The notes under the pieces: generated by a model
Databases searched by the model: none
What the model saw: the letters and a program-made list of their open reading frames with translations, nothing else
What the model was told of the DNA's origin: nothing
Program-made: the position numbers and the translations under genes
In this document: positions 1 to 4,917 of the stretch, in pieces
How positions within the stretch are numbered: position 1 is the first letter of the stretch
Layout of the letters: each line of letters begins with the position of its first letter
Origin: an uncultured Eubacteriales bacterium
GTDB lineage: Bacteria; Bacillota; Clostridia; Christensenellales; CAG-138
DNA: 7,089 nt
NCBI GenBank assembly: GCA_900546845.1
Contig: UREK01000054.1
Location: 1-7,089, forward strand
Reading direction: 5' to 3'

Positions 1-98
1 AGCTGCGCTTGTGAACAGCATGTCAGGAGATACCCGATCCGTTCCAGCGTTTCCGCTTCCCCTCCGGCCGCAGGTTCCGCTGGAAAAAGCTCCCCCAC
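1..98 (-). CDS. possible 5' end of a leftward gene, cut by the window edge
   Basis: A minus-strand frame opens at a GTG (96-98) and stays open for 32 codons to the left edge, reading VGELFPAEPAAGG and then an amphipathic stretch containing ETLERIGYLL. Its codons look protein-like, and it starts about 22 nt after the predicted start point of the promoter at 128-156. Against it: no ribosome binding site precedes the GTG, no ATG exists in this frame, and an in-frame TAG lies just upstream. An ATG at 100-102 opens another frame that is also uninterrupted to the edge but looks like a shadow. The product is not recognised. It may be a real gene with a weak start, a leaderless-like start, or a decayed gene. 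Confidence 0.25.
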   Translation of the reverse strand, partial: MGELFPAEPAAGGEAETLERIGYLLTCCSQAQ

Positions 99-127
99 GC
101 ATTTTTCGCTGTTTTGTTCTTGATTCT

Positions 128-156
128 ATTCTATAGCGGCGCACACATTATGTCAA
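128..156 (-). promoter_or_regulatory. sigma-A type promoter directed leftward
   Basis: Read on the minus strand, a perfect -35 TTGACA (151-156) is followed after 17 bases by the -10 TAGAAT (128-133). Transcription would start near 121 and run out of the window to the left. It is the best promoter match in the region and implies that a gene begins near or beyond the left edge. Confidence 0.65.
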
Positions 157-160
157 AATT

Positions 161-176
161 AAATCGCAAGTGATTT
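161..176. promoter_or_regulatory. palindrome, candidate operator
   Basis: AAATCGC-AA-GTGATTT is an inverted repeat of two 7-base arms with one mismatch. It lies 4 bp upstream of the -35 of the leftward promoter and about 200 bp upstream of the XRE-type gene. Position and symmetry suit a dimeric HTH repressor or activator. That the neighbouring XRE protein binds it is inference only. Confidence 0.35.
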
Positions 177-324
177 CAATCTTATTTCATAAATGGCAAT
201 CCTCGAGACGGCTTCCCATTGTGCTGCGGTGCATAAGGGGCGGGGAAGCAATGCAATGTGCGGACGGAACCGATCTTTTTATTAACTCCTGAATTCAGAG
301 CGTGCAGGCCCATATCTATATATA

Positions 325-360
325 CCGGCATTGTGAAATTTGCCGGAATATTTTATTTTC
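325..360 (+). promoter_or_regulatory. leader hairpin with T-rich tail before the XRE gene
   Basis: CCGGCA (325-330) pairs perfectly with TGCCGG (341-346) around a 10-base loop. The T-rich stretch AATATTTTATTTT follows, and the ribosome binding site begins at 361. It resembles a weak intrinsic terminator or attenuator directly in front of the start. It could insulate the gene from upstream transcription or control read-through. The stem is short, so this is tentative. Confidence 0.35.
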
Positions 361-367
361 AAGGAGG
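361..367 (+). promoter_or_regulatory. ribosome binding site that fixes the XRE start
   Basis: AAGGAGG ends 9 bases before the ATG at 377. It decides the start in favour of 377 over an in-frame GTG at 302, which has no such site and would place the leader hairpin inside the coding region. Confidence 0.85.
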
Positions 368-376
368 CCGTTTGTA

Positions 377-700
377 ATGTCTCTCATTTCAAATCTTTCC
401 GTTCAGCTCAGGCAGTACCGCAGGGAACAGGATATTACGCTCATGGAATTTTCATCCATGCTGGGGATTGCGAAGTCCTCTCTTCAGAGCTATGAATCCG
501 GGAAGGGGAATCCCACGCTGAACACCGTCGAGCAAATAGGCCGGAAGATTCACGTGGACTCCGGCTCGCTGCTGCTTCCCGGAAAACCGCACGCAGCACC
601 GCAAAACGGGTTTCCACCTGAACAGCTATGCCCTCTCAGCATAATGCTGTCCCAAATTTGCGCGCAATGCCGTAAGCGGATGGAGGAGGATGACGCATGA
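377..700 (+). CDS. small XRE/Cro-type helix-turn-helix regulator
   Basis: A 107-residue cytoplasmic DNA-binding protein of the XRE/HTH_3 type. Residues about 8-62 form the five-helix Cro/CI fold. The region QDITLMEFSSMLGIAKSSLQ shows the HTH core: helix 2 at about 21-30 and the recognition helix at about 32-41, ending in the typical SYESGKGNPTL stretch (38-48). The remaining 40 residues hold a Pro/Gly linker and a short helix with two cysteines (94 and 98), ending in the acidic EEDDA. No enzymatic or sensor domain is present, so it probably acts as a stand-alone repressor. It is the only plus-strand gene here and converges on tRNA-Arg. Its target is unknown; the palindrome at 161-176 is a candidate. 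Such small XRE proteins are common on mobile elements, but no phage or integrase gene is in view. Confidence 0.85.
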   Translation: MSLISNLSVQLRQYRREQDITLMEFSSMLGIAKSSLQSYESGKGNPTLNTVEQIGRKIHVDSGSLLLPGKPHAAPQNGFPPEQLCPLSIMLSQICAQCRKRMEEDDA

Positions 701-707
701 ATATTGG

Positions 708-733
708 GCGCGCCGTTCGCGCGGCGCGCGTTC
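708..733 (+). terminator. GC-rich hairpin after the XRE gene
   Basis: GCGCGCCG (708-715) pairs with CGGCGCGC (722-729) across a 6-base loop, 8 bases after the stop codon of the XRE gene. Only GTTCT follows, so the U-tract is poor. It may slow transcription ahead of the better hairpin at 742-774. Confidence 0.35.
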
Positions 734-741
734 TCGCAGAA

Positions 742-774
742 CGAAAAAGCCCAGACAATGTCTGAGCTTTTTCG
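742..774 (-). terminator. intrinsic terminator shared by tRNA-Arg and the converging XRE gene
   Basis: A near-perfect inverted repeat of 14-16 bp, with the arms CGAAAAAGC and GCTTTTTCG at its base and a 3-5 base loop. On the minus strand the only irregular pair is a G-U wobble and the stem is followed by a T-run. On the plus strand the same pair becomes a C-A mismatch. The structure therefore fits best as the tRNA-Arg terminator, but it has A and T tracts on both flanks and can stop transcription from both sides. Confidence 0.85.
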
Positions 775-801
775 GCACTATATCCTTTTAGTGCATCAAT
801 G

Positions 802-877
802 TGGCGCGCCCGACAGGATTTGAACCTGTGACCTACCGGTTCGTAGCCGGGCACTCTATCCGCTGAGCTACGGGCGC
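802..877 (-). tRNA. tRNA-Arg (anticodon ACG)
   Basis: A complete 76-nt cloverleaf: 7-bp acceptor stem GCGCCCG/CGGGCGC, D arm GCTC/GAGT with an 8-base loop, and anticodon loop CTACGAA with ACG at 842-844 (read as ICG after deamination, decoding CGU/CGC/CGA). The variable loop has 5 bases. The T arm is ACAGG/CCTGT with loop TTCAAAT, followed by discriminator G73. The 3' CCA is encoded (802-804). The only flaw is a C-U opposition at the top of the anticodon stem (positions 27 and 43; bases 851 and 835). The gene is a single transcription unit with its own promoter (903-931) and terminator (742-774). Confidence 0.96.
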
Positions 878-902
878 ATACGCGCTTTTCAAGCGCTTTG
901 TT

Positions 903-931
903 ATTGTAGCGCATCGCGCCCGCATTGTCAA
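903..931 (-). promoter_or_regulatory. strong sigma-A promoter of tRNA-Arg
   Basis: On the minus strand TTGACA (926-931), a spacer of exactly 17 bases and TACAAT (903-908) give a near-consensus promoter. The start point falls near 896, about 19 nt before the mature tRNA 5' end at 877, leaving a short leader for RNase P to remove. Confidence 0.9.
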
Positions 932-973
932 GAGCGGGCGCGGGCAATTTTCGGAAAAATCCACCGGAATTTA

Positions 974-986
974 CCGGGAAACCCGG
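974..986 (-). terminator. weak hairpin after the pseudouridine kinase gene
   Basis: CCGGG/CCCGG with a 3-base loop lies 10 bases beyond the kinase stop codon. The T-rich sequence after it on the minus strand is interrupted, so termination here is probably partial. Read-through would run into the tRNA promoter region. Confidence 0.3.
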
Positions 987-996
987 CATAAGACAC

Positions 997-1935
997 TCAA
1001 AGCCGGTCCCGCGCCAGCGTATCGAAAAGCGCCTGCACGCAAAGCTGCGGGCTGACGGTCTCGGCGCTGCGGATGGCCACGCTGCCCGCGGCGAGGGCGA
1101 GATACAGCGTTTCCTCCGGCGGGAGGGCATGTATGTAGCCGTAGACCGCCGCGGCGGTGAAGGCGTCCCCTGCGCCGGAGGCGTTCTCCATGCGCGCGAT
1201 GGGACGCAGCTTCCCATGCAGGAACAACCCGGTGTCATCGCCATAGCAGCAGCCTTCCGGCCCAAGCGTCACATACACCCGGTGGCAGCCCTTTTCGAGC
1301 AGCCGCGCGACCGCGCGCTTCAGGGCGCTATCCTCGTCCGTCTCCATGCCGGCGAGCACGGCAAGCTCCATGCGGTTGGGCTTCACGGTGTGGAAGCGGC
1401 CGACGCGCGGCGCGATCTTCCTCGCATACGCGGTGGAGACGGGGTCCACGAACACCGGCGTTTTGCCCGCGAGGGCGAGCAGGCAGTCGAGCGTCGCCTC
1501 CGGCAGGCTCGGGTCGCAGGCGATGGCCGCCGCGCCCTGCAAAAGCGGCGCGCGCGCCGTGAGATATTCCTCCGGCAGCCGCGCCAGGATGGACATATCC
1601 GAAACCGCGACGAACATCTCCCCGGAAGGTTCGAGCACCGTCATGTAGGTGCTCGACGCCGCGTCCGGCAGCACGAGCACGTTTTCAACGTTCACGCCCG
1701 CGGCCGCGCTGCGTGAGAGGATCATCTGCCCGAACGCATCGCCGCCGACGGCGCTCACAAGGCGTGCGTCCAGCCCGAGGCGCGCCGCGTTCTCCAGGAT
1801 GTTGCGCGTCACGCCGCCCGCGGAAACGCGCATTGTGCCCGGATTGGAATCCCGCAGGTTCACCGCTGCGCGGCTGCGGCCATGCACGTCCGCATTCGCG
1901 GCGCCTACGCCGACGAGGTACGGGGAAGGGGCCAT
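997..1935 (-). CDS. psuK: PfkB-family pseudouridine kinase
   Basis: A 312-residue cytoplasmic sugar/nucleoside kinase of the ribokinase (PfkB) family, the usual full length. It resembles E. coli PsuK (YeiC), which phosphorylates pseudouridine to pseudouridine 5'-phosphate with ATP in nucleoside salvage. Visible landmarks in order: substrate-site DSNPG (29-33), the di-glycine signature GGVTRNILENAARLG (40-54), SAVGGDAFG (61-69), GEMFVAVSDM (105-114), VFVDPVS (161-167), HTVKPNRME (182-190) and the ATP/catalytic GAGDA (254-258) with Asp257 as the likely base. DSNPG, the EMxVAxxDM block and DPVS favour PsuK over ribokinase or fructokinase. The ATG is supported by GGAGG six bases upstream. The usual partner, pseudouridine-5'-phosphate glycosidase PsuG, is absent from the window. 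Another PfkB nucleoside kinase specificity cannot be excluded. Confidence 0.85.
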   Translation of the reverse strand: MAPSPYLVGVGAANADVHGRSRAAVNLRDSNPGTMRVSAGGVTRNILENAARLGLDARLVSAVGGDAFGQMILSRSAAAGVNVENVLVLPDAASSTYMTVLEPSGEMFVAVSDMSILARLPEEYLTARAPLLQGAAAIACDPSLPEATLDCLLALAGKTPVFVDPVSTAYARKIAPRVGRFHTVKPNRMELAVLAGMETDEDSALKRAVARLLEKGCHRVYVTLGPEGCCYGDDTGLFLHGKLRPIARMENASGAGDAFTAAAVYGYIHALPPEETLYLALAAGSVAIRSAETVSPQLCVQALFDTLARDRL

Positions 1936-1947
1936 GGGAAACCTCCA

Positions 1948-2040
1948 GATGAATGGGAAATGGACAATTTACGATGGACAATGACCTGCTGCGGGAGCCC
2001 GCTGGCCATTCCCAACTGCCAATTTTCAATTATTATATCA
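1948..2040. repeat. short direct and inverted repeats in the kinase leader
   Basis: Two copies of ATGGACAAT (1960-1968 and 1974-1982) lie 14 bases apart, followed by a GCGGG/CCCGC hairpin (1991-1995 with 1998-2002). The AT-rich stretch CCAATTTTCAATTATTAT comes next and contains the promoter at 2032-2060. The ATGGACAATT-like wording resembles the AT-rich intergenic repeats scattered through many bacterial genomes; that resemblance is from memory. The whole segment would form the 90-nt 5' leader of the kinase mRNA. Confidence 0.4.
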
Positions 2041-2060
2041 GCCCTGCCGTTCCTCCGCAA
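2032..2060 (-). promoter_or_regulatory. extended -10 promoter of the pseudouridine kinase gene
   Basis: On the minus strand a consensus TATAAT (2032-2037) is preceded by TGA, giving an extended -10 (TGnTATAAT). TTGCGG (2055-2060) sits 17 bases upstream as a moderate -35. Transcription would start near 2025, about 90 nt before the kinase ATG. Confidence 0.65.
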
Positions 2061-2096
2061 TCCTTCCCATTGCATGGCATGCTGTGCTCCGCTGCG

Positions 2097-2118
2097 GCCA
2101 TTTTTAGAAATCAATGGC
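2097..2118. other. hairpin between the MerR and kinase genes
   Basis: GCCATT (2097-2102) pairs with AATGGC (2113-2118) over a 10-base loop. The surrounding stretch 2041-2195 holds no gene. It carries several imperfect GC-rich palindromes and two copies of GCCGTTCC (2045-2052 and 2148-2155). No clear terminator for the MerR gene is seen; this hairpin is the nearest candidate but has no good T-tract on the minus strand. Confidence 0.25.
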
Positions 2119-2195
2119 AATTTAGTAGCTCGCTGTGGCGGAGGTTTGCCGTTCCGCCTGGCGTGCAGCGGAGGCTCACGGGCCCCATCGAATGG

Positions 2196-3704
2196 TCAAT
2201 GATCGAGCTGCTCCGCGTCCGGCTTGATCACGAGCTCGCCTTCCACGTCCTTCCCGGTGGCTTCATCGAAGCTGGCGTCGATATGCACATGCCAGAGCGT
2301 GCCGTCCGCCGCGCGGACGCGGGCGAAATATCCGCCGCATTCCACGTCGCCGCCCTCGTAGACCTTGCCATATGAGGTATAGGCGGGCGCCGGGCCTTGC
2401 GTGAATTCGTACTCCGGGCCAATCTTCTCCTGCCAGAGCGCGCTCGAAGTGACCTCTGCCGTCCGCTGCGCGACGTATTCCCGCAGCGCCTTCGCCGCGC
2501 GCTGCATGGACTCCCAGTAGGCGCGCCGTTCCTCCGTCTGCTCCACGTCGAGCGTAGCCGTTACGTCCGTGAAGCGCGCATGCGCATCCGCTTCGCCCGT
2601 CAGATCCCAGACCTCGCCGCTCGAAAGCGCAACGCGGCAGAAATATACCGCATGCGCTTTTTCCGCGTCGCTGAAAACGACCTCGCCGGATTTGGTGACG
2701 GCTGCGTTTTCCCCTTCGTCAAAATCATAATAGCTGGAATGGATCACATCATAATATGCGTCCGGTTCCATATAGAACAGGTCTCTTGCGTTGAATGCGC
2801 CGAGGCTGATCTCATCCTGCTCCGCAAGCGCGGCGTCCCATTTTTCCTGCGCGAGCGCATCCGTCCATTCCGTGCGGCCCCCGGCGAGCTCCTGCCATTC
2901 CGGCGTACTTTTTATGGATTCCTCCAGTGCGGCAAGGCGGGTTTCATAAATCAGCTCCGCCTGCTTTGCGGCGCGGTTGCTCGAGATGGCCATGCCGATA
3001 TACAGCGCGAGGATCGCCACGTTGACGCCGACCGCCCAGAACGCCCACTTGCGCTGGACGCGGCGGAATTCCTCCACGCTTTCCCAATAGCGGTGCTTCC
3101 AGGCGAATTCGTTGCCGTGGGAGCCGAGGTAGAACGAATAGAAGAAGCCGATGACCGGGAGGAAGCACCAAAGCGCCTGATATACGTGGTTGGAAAGGCC
3201 CCAGAGCACGGGCATCAAAAACGCGCCCCAGTTCCACTTTTCCTTAATTTCAAACGGAACCTGGTTGCAGCGGTCGCCCATGCCGGAGTCGTTGATCTCC
3301 TTGGGCTTGGGCGGCGGCGTTGGATGCGGGCGGTGCGCCGCGGCTTCCCTCGCCCGCGCCGCAAGCCCGGCCACGTCTGAAACGCCGTCCGTATCGAGAC
3401 GGCCGAGCACCGCATATGCGTTTTCGGCGGTTTCGTGCTGAATGCGCGCCGCTTCCCGCCGCGCTTCCACGATGGAAGGAATCGCGCCGGGCGTGCGCTG
3501 CATGGTCAAAATCTCGTCGATGGAAAAGGAAAGCTCCCGCAGCGTTGCGACCGCCTGGAGCATCTCCACATCCGTTTCGGAAAACTCGCTGTATTCCCGG
3601 CCGTTGCGCAGTTCCCCCTTCGGCGCGATCAGCCCCTTCTGCATATAAAAGCGCACGGTGCGCTCGGTGAGCCCCGTCCGCTCGCATACTTCTTTGATCT
3701 TCAT
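2196..3704 (-). CDS. MerR-type regulator fused to membrane segments and a duplicated C-terminal module
   Basis: A 502-residue protein, far longer than the 120-280 residues usual for MerR regulators. Residues 1-70 are a clear MerR DNA-binding domain: HTH around VCERTGLTERTVRFYMQKGL, wing RNGREYSEFSE, then LRELSFSIDEI. A helix-rich stretch (75-122) probably forms the dimerising coiled coil, and a Pro-rich linker (126-136) follows. Residues 157-240 carry a WNWGAFLMPVLWGL-type membrane domain: hydrophobic 161-194 (one long or two short passes), a basic WKHRYWESVEEFRRVQRKW loop, and a second segment at 219-240. The rest (241-502) is acidic and appears duplicated: STPEWQE (266-272) matches SSALWQE (420-426), and YFxRVxxxxGxxW occurs at 354-366 and 459-471. 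The exact family of this part is not recognised. It is probably a one-component membrane sensor-regulator. Its ATG follows an AGGGGG site. Confidence 0.8.
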   Translation of the reverse strand: MKIKEVCERTGLTERTVRFYMQKGLIAPKGELRNGREYSEFSETDVEMLQAVATLRELSFSIDEILTMQRTPGAIPSIVEARREAARIQHETAENAYAVLGRLDTDGVSDVAGLAARAREAAAHRPHPTPPPKPKEINDSGMGDRCNQVPFEIKEKWNWGAFLMPVLWGLSNHVYQALWCFLPVIGFFYSFYLGSHGNEFAWKHRYWESVEEFRRVQRKWAFWAVGVNVAILALYIGMAISSNRAAKQAELIYETRLAALEESIKSTPEWQELAGGRTEWTDALAQEKWDAALAEQDEISLGAFNARDLFYMEPDAYYDVIHSSYYDFDEGENAAVTKSGEVVFSDAEKAHAVYFCRVALSSGEVWDLTGEADAHARFTDVTATLDVEQTEERRAYWESMQRAAKALREYVAQRTAEVTSSALWQEKIGPEYEFTQGPAPAYTSYGKVYEGGDVECGGYFARVRAADGTLWHVHIDASFDEATGKDVEGELVIKPDAEQLDH

Positions 3705-3731
3705 GTTATCTTATCCCCCTTTCGTGCCTTT

Positions 3732-3762
3732 ATTGTACAATCTGACGTAAGGGAAGTTGCAA
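3732..3762 (-). promoter_or_regulatory. MerR-type promoter with a 19-bp spacer and central palindrome
   Basis: On the minus strand TTGCAA (3757-3762) and TACAAT (3732-3737) are separated by 19 bases, two more than optimal. Known MerR-family activators act on promoters with such long spacers by untwisting the DNA. The imperfect palindrome CTGACGTAAG (3742-3751) sits at the middle of the spacer, where a MerR dimer binds. The promoter lies directly upstream of the MerR gene, so autoregulation is the simplest reading. Confidence 0.5.
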
Positions 3763-3802
3763 GGGGTTTTTCTTTCCAGCGGGAATCGAGGCGGCCTTGC
3801 GG

Positions 3803-3976
3803 CGGCAACAATCCTCAGTCAACGGCTTGCGCCATCACAGCTCCTTTCAAAAGGAAGCTTTTGGGGTGTGCGCTCCCGTGCGCCGTCCGAATACGAAATC
3901 CGTTGGAGTTCACCGCTCCCAAACGCCCCCTTTTTGAAAGGGGGTGGCAGCGCGTAAGCGCTGACGGGGGATTGCC
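3803..3976. repeat. MITE-like element with imperfect terminal inverted repeats
   Basis: The left arm (about 3803-3862) reads CGGCAACAATCCTCAGTCA and continues through TCCTTTCAAAAGGA. The right arm (about 3918-3976), read in reverse complement, gives CGGCAATCCCCCGTCAGCGC and then CCCCCTTTCAAAAAGGGGG. The arms match over roughly 55 bases with a few mismatches and small indels and enclose a core of about 60 bases without an open frame. Each arm has internal palindromes: TCCTTT/AAAGGA (3842-3855) on the left, CAGCGC/GCGCTG and CCCCCTTT/AAAGGGGG (3926-3944) on the right. It is non-coding and most likely a dispersed intergenic repeat. Together with the promoter at 3732-3762 it fills the gene-free stretch 3705-4064. 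Its hairpins may also serve as the sigH terminator, since no better one is seen. Confidence 0.6.
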
Positions 3977-4021
3977 GTACCCGGAAAACGGTTTCGTGAA
4001 GCCGCATGCCGGGGGATTGCC
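3965..4021. repeat. direct repeat of a 12-base element end
   Basis: CGGGGGATTGCC occurs at 3965-3976, the outer end of the inverted-repeat element, and again at 4010-4021, 45 bases further on. The second copy may mark an older or nested insertion of the same repeat family next to the 3' end of sigH. Confidence 0.5.
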
Positions 4022-4064
4022 TCACTAAGAAGCCGTTCCGTAAAGCCTTCTGGGTTACTTACCT

Positions 4065-4688
4065 TCACTCCTCCTGCAAATTCTTTTCCAGTTTGCGCTT
4101 GATGCGTTGCAGGGCGTTGTCCACGGTCTTTGTGCCGCGGCCGAGCGCCACGGCGATCTGCTGGTAGGAATGGCCGTCCATAAACAAGTCGAGCACCTGC
4201 TTTTCAAGCGGTGTCAGCAGCTTGTCGATGCTGCCGAGGATGTGCTCCGTGCTCTCCTTGGAGATGAACACGTCCTCCGGGCTCTCGGTGCGCACCATGG
4301 CCATGGTGTCGAGCAGGGGCCGCTCCTTCTCCTCTTCGGAATAGGCGCCGCCATAAAAGGAGACATAGGTGTTGAGCGGCGTGTGCTTCTTGCGCGTCGC
4401 GCCCTTGATGGCCGTGATGAGCTGGCGCACGATGCACATTTCCGCAAACGAGCGGAAGCCCGCGTTGTGATCCGGCGTATAGTCGCGGATGGCCTTATAC
4501 AGGCCGATCATCCCCTCCTGCACCAGATCTTCCCGGTCCGCGCCGATGAGGAAATATGGCCGCGCCTTGATGCGCACGACGTTCTTGTAGCGCTCGCAGA
4601 GCACCTCGTCTGCCTGCGGATCGCCCGCGTGGGAACGCGCGACGAGCGCCTCGTCCGTCATGCTCAGGTAATTGATCTCTTTGTGCAT
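4065..4688 (-). CDS. sigH: RNA polymerase sigma factor SigH (Spo0H)
   Basis: A 207-residue sigma-70 family factor close to Bacillus Spo0H in length and sequence. It directs RNA polymerase to transition-state and early sporulation promoters. Region 2 is nearly diagnostic: KARPYFLIGADREDLVQEGM (41-60), then IGLYKAIRDY (61-70) and the -10 recognition/melting part FRSFAEMCIVRQLITAIKGA (78-97), followed by TRKKHTPLN. Region 4 follows: LTPLEKQVLDLFMDGHSYQQ (158-177), the HTH IAVALGRGTKTVDNALQRIK and KRKLEKNL. The stretch between (107-150) is the usual variable linker. The ATG at 4686-4688 matches the family N-terminus; only a weak GGGGA site precedes it. The frame stays open upstream to 4919, but that part is non-coding repeat. 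The gene is isolated from rlmB by a terminator, and no confident promoter was found in the 200-nt leader. Confidence 0.95.
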   Translation of the reverse strand: MHKEINYLSMTDEALVARSHAGDPQADEVLCERYKNVVRIKARPYFLIGADREDLVQEGMIGLYKAIRDYTPDHNAGFRSFAEMCIVRQLITAIKGATRKKHTPLNTYVSFYGGAYSEEEKERPLLDTMAMVRTESPEDVFISKESTEHILGSIDKLLTPLEKQVLDLFMDGHSYQQIAVALGRGTKTVDNALQRIKRKLEKNLQEE

Positions 4689-4722
4689 TGGTTTCCCCGT
4701 TTCAAAAAGTCTCTTTGGGATT

Positions 4723-4744
4723 GTCAAGGGCCGCAGCCCTTGAC
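4723..4744. repeat. perfect palindrome in the sigH leader
   Basis: GTCAAGGGC (4723-4731) pairs perfectly with GCCCTTGAC (4736-4744) over a 4-base loop, with TTTT following on the plus strand. It lies 35 bases upstream of the sigH start. On the sigH mRNA it would form a strong hairpin without a T-tract. It is probably part of the same family of palindromic intergenic repeats seen elsewhere here; a role in sigH control is possible but unproven. Confidence 0.5.
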
Positions 4745-4784
4745 TTTTGATCGCGAGTAACGACCTGTGCGATGCGAGCCGAGC

Positions 4785-4844
4785 GCCTTGCGGCGCAAGG
4801 CTTTCCCTGCATGCGGCGCTGGCCGCGCCAAGGGCGTAAGCGCT
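4785..4844. repeat. cluster of short palindromes upstream of sigH
   Basis: GCCTTGC/GCAAGGC (4785-4801) is a perfect 7-bp hairpin with a 3-base loop. GGCGC/GCGCC (about 4815-4829) is another. GCGTAAGCGCT at 4834-4844 is identical to bases 3952-3962 in the right arm of the inverted-repeat element. The stretch appears to be a mosaic of the repeats found in the other gaps. Confidence 0.45.
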
Positions 4845-4892
4845 ACGTGAGAACCCTCGATAACGTGGCAAACGCCGCTTGATCGACAGCTT

Positions 4893-4917
4893 AAAAAGGG
4901 CGGCCTGAGGCCGCCCC
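4893..4917 (-). terminator. intrinsic terminator of the thyX-rlmB unit
   Basis: On the minus strand a perfect 8-bp GC-only stem GGGCGGCC/GGCCGCCC (4898-4905 with 4909-4916) with a 3-base loop is followed by five Ts (4893-4897). It begins 6 bases after the rlmB stop codon. It ends the rlmB transcript and separates it from sigH. Confidence 0.95.

Larger units (their letters stand above)
1..376. other. AT-richer intergenic region left of the XRE gene
   Basis: No full gene is visible in these 376 bases. They contain a possible start of a leftward gene (1-98), a strong leftward promoter (128-156), an AT-rich palindrome next to it (161-176), a copy of the GGCAATCC repeat word at 195-202, and a long-looped inverted repeat GCTTCCC/GGGAAGC (211-217 with 243-249). 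A hairpin with a T-rich tail (325-346) lies in the leader of the XRE gene. The stretch 120-200 is clearly richer in A+T than the gene-bearing part of the window. No convincing rightward promoter for the XRE gene was found; TATATA at 317-324 could serve as a -10 but has no good -35. Confidence 0.6.

Noticed and set aside
302..376. GTG start at 302 for the XRE protein
   Set aside because: No RBS; it would translate the leader hairpin and the Shine-Dalgarno sequence.
707..810. GGCGCGCC at 707-714 and at the tRNA 3' end (803-810) as attachment-site repeats
   Set aside because: Only an 8-base GC palindrome is shared, and there is no integrase and no longer identity.
636..1265. 209-codon minus-strand open frame across tRNA-Arg
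   Set aside because: It runs through the tRNA, its promoter and terminator and the 3' end of psuK.
925..1716. Long plus-strand open frame opposite psuK
   Set aside because: Arg/His/Gly-rich antisense shadow of a GC-rich gene; the minus strand encodes a recognised kinase.
2397..3380. 327-codon plus-strand open frame opposite the MerR gene
   Set aside because: No RBS and no recognisable domain; composition typical of an antisense shadow.
4698..4727. TTGACA at 4722-4727 (minus strand) as the sigH promoter -35
   Set aside because: It is part of the perfect palindrome and no acceptable -10 lies 16-18 bases downstream.
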